Below are positions 62,745-64,000 of a stretch of 64,000 bases of DNA, piece by piece. This DNA is from JBCCCJ01 sp039029315 (GTDB taxonomy: Bacteria; Bacteroidota; Bacteroidia; J057). Every line of letters begins with the position of its first letter. Position 1 is the first letter of the stretch. The notes below the pieces were generated by a model. It was given only the letters and a program-made list of their open reading frames with translations, was not told where the DNA came from and ran no database searches. A program made the position numbers and the translations under genes. The stretch lies in contig JBCCGK010000037.1 in assembly GCA_039029315.1 (NCBI GenBank), forward strand, positions 1 to 64,000, written 5' to 3'.

Positions 62745-62761
62745 TGATAGTAAAACTATCA
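62745..62761. promoter_or_regulatory. Palindromic operator between the TetR and ABC genes
   Basis: TGATAGT-AAA-ACTATCA, a perfect 7-3-7 inverted repeat in the 94-bp divergent intergenic region. Its position supports binding by the adjacent TetR regulator. Confidence 0.55.
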
Positions 62762-62809
62762 TTAATGGTAGTAAATATTTTTTGCATTTGCAACAAAGAA
62801 ACAACAAAC

Positions 62810-64000
62810 ATGGAGAATACGCTGGCTGGACGACCCCTGAAACGCTTTATAAGGCTTCTATCACTAGAAAAAAGAGAGATTGGCCACATCTATTTGTATG
62901 CGGTATTTCAAGGAATCATCTACCTGTCCCTTCCCTTGGGGATTCAGGCTATCATCAGCCTGGTTCTGGCCAATGAACTGTCCTCTTCCTGGGGATTGTT
63001 AGTGGTCATTGTTACGCTGGGAACCTTGGTTGTTGGGGGCTTACAATTGATGCAGCTTTCCATCAGTGAGCGAATTCAACAAAAGATATTTGCCAGGGCT
63101 TCCTTTGAGTTTGCCTACAGAATTCCCAAACTCAAAACAGAATCTCTCACCAACTATTATCCTCCCGAACTCGTCAATCGCTTCTTTGACACATTGACTG
63201 TACAAAAAGGCTTACCCAAGATTCTGATTGATTTGACGACCTCTTTTCTTCAAATGCTGTTTGGCTTGATTCTCCTTTCCTTTTACCATCCGATGTTCAT
63301 TGCTTTTGGGTTGGTTCTGATGGTGATCCTGGGAATCATCATTCGCCTGACCGGACCCAGAGGGCTGGCAACCAGTCTCCGGGAATCAGACAAAAAATAT
63401 CAACTCGTCTTTTGGCTGGAAGAAATTGCCCGTACGATGAGTTCTTTCAAGTTGGCAGGAGACACGAGCCTGGCCCTTCGAAAGGCCGACAAGTTTGTCT
63501 CCGAATATTTGACAGCGCGCAAGCAGCACTTTCGTGTCCTGATGGTACAGTTTGGCAATGCAGTGGCATTCAAGACATTGGTTACTGCGGGACTGCTGAT
63601 TCTGGGGAGTGTACTCTTGATACAGCGACAGTTGAATGTCGGACAGTTTGTTGCTTCTGAGATTGTGATCATTTTGATCATCGCGTCGGTTGAGAAACTC
63701 ATTTTGGGATTTGAAACCATTTATGACGTATTGACGGGACTGGAAAAGATCGGAAAAATCACCGATCTCCCACTCGAAAATCATGAAGGAACTTCCTTTG
63801 ACAATTTCCTTTCGGAAGACGGAATTTCTCTTCGAGTACAGGAGTTGAGTTTTCAGCTTCGCGAGGGACGGCATGGATTGGCGCATATTTCTTTTCATGT
63901 CCGGGCGGGCGAGAAAATATGTATTGCAGGTCATAGTGGGGCAGGAAAAACCATCTTGTTACATGCCATCTCGGGTTTGTATGAAAATTATCGGGGCAGC
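62810..64000 (+). CDS. ABC exporter, partial at the window end
   Basis: The ATG at 62810 opens a frame that runs uninterrupted for 397 codons to the window end. Residues ~20-290 are an ABC transporter membrane domain with several helices, and the ATPase domain has begun, with Walker A GHSGAGKT near residue 381. It starts MENTLAGRPLKRFIRLLSLE. The sequence resembles exporters that in Bacteroidota sit in TetR-ABC-HlyD-TolC loci; the partner genes would lie beyond the window. The TetR gene is divergent, 94 bp away. Confidence 0.85.
   Translation, partial: MENTLAGRPLKRFIRLLSLEKREIGHIYLYAVFQGIIYLSLPLGIQAIISLVLANELSSSWGLLVVIVTLGTLVVGGLQLMQLSISERIQQKIFARASFEFAYRIPKLKTESLTNYYPPELVNRFFDTLTVQKGLPKILIDLTTSFLQMLFGLILLSFYHPMFIAFGLVLMVILGIIIRLTGPRGLATSLRESDKKYQLVFWLEEIARTMSSFKLAGDTSLALRKADKFVSEYLTARKQHFRVLMVQFGNAVAFKTLVTAGLLILGSVLLIQRQLNVGQFVASEIVIILIIASVEKLILGFETIYDVLTGLEKIGKITDLPLENHEGTSFDNFLSEDGISLRVQELSFQLREGRHGLAHISFHVRAGEKICIAGHSGAGKTILLHAISGLYENYRGS

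Noticed and set aside
63386..63934. Minus-strand frame of 182 codons at the window end
   Set aside because: It overlaps the partial ABC exporter on the plus strand, whose membrane segments and Walker A motif are clear.

Overview
The window looks like part of a large replicon from a free-living member of the Bacteroidota. The evidence is the TonB receptor with an N-terminal CarboxypepD-regulatory domain, imelysin lipoproteins, Bacteroidota-type -7 promoter elements (TAnnTTTG) and little sign of Shine-Dalgarno-driven starts. It carries a complete iteron origin, a Rep_3 initiator and a ParA partition region at 46.1-49.9 kb. That makes it a plasmid, megaplasmid or chromid, or a chromosome with an integrated plasmid backbone. 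Coding density is high; I found no tRNA, rRNA, CRISPR array or intact insertion sequence.

Region 1 (0-31 kb) is an iron-acquisition island. Two paralogous PchR/YbtA-like AraC regulators (358-1341 and 11646-12632, both on the minus strand) each diverge from an iron operon. The first operon is imelysin, di-haem oxidoreductase, second imelysin, HTTM protein, followed by a siderophore-interacting reductase, two methyltransferases and a PepSY membrane protein. The second holds an IrtAB/YbtPQ-type ABC pair, a MATE exporter and an orphan ABC ATPase. Next come a single NIS (IucA/IucC) siderophore synthetase divergent from a CysJ-like FAD/NADP reductase, an azurin-like cupredoxin, an Fbp-type ferric ABC importer, and a TonB receptor plus PepSY pair. 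Three shared cis elements tie the island together: a Fur-like operator at five promoters, 21-bp-spaced direct repeats in front of both AraC genes, and a TACCTAAGCTTAGGTA palindrome at two other promoters.

Region 2 (30.8-46 kb) holds a class C beta-lactamase-fold hydrolase, an MsbA-like ABC exporter, a biotin-carrier/carboxyltransferase fusion, and the most unusual locus of the window. This is a minus-strand operon encoding a CHAT peptidase, a MoxR AAA+ ATPase and a multi-domain membrane protein of at least 1894 residues (PKD, vWA-like, TPR-like, seven WD40 repeats, NlpC/P60-like, LysM, CarboxypepD-regulatory). It resembles the computationally described MoxR-vWA-effector conflict systems, but with an elaborate C-terminal half. 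MenB and a small membrane protein follow.

Region 3 (46-50 kb) is the replication and partition module: ParA, partition-like repeats, a ribbon-helix-helix protein, an unknown 143-residue protein, about 14 iterons with two DnaA boxes, and Rep.

Region 4 (50-64 kb) is accessory metabolism and transport: glucarate dehydratase with a GntP permease, a KilA-N protein with a catalytically dead caspase homologue, a tricarballylate dehydrogenase with a tripartite tricarboxylate transporter (TctA-TctB fusion), a methyltransferase, an EamA exporter, a DinB-like protein, and a TetR regulator divergent from an ABC exporter cut by the window end.
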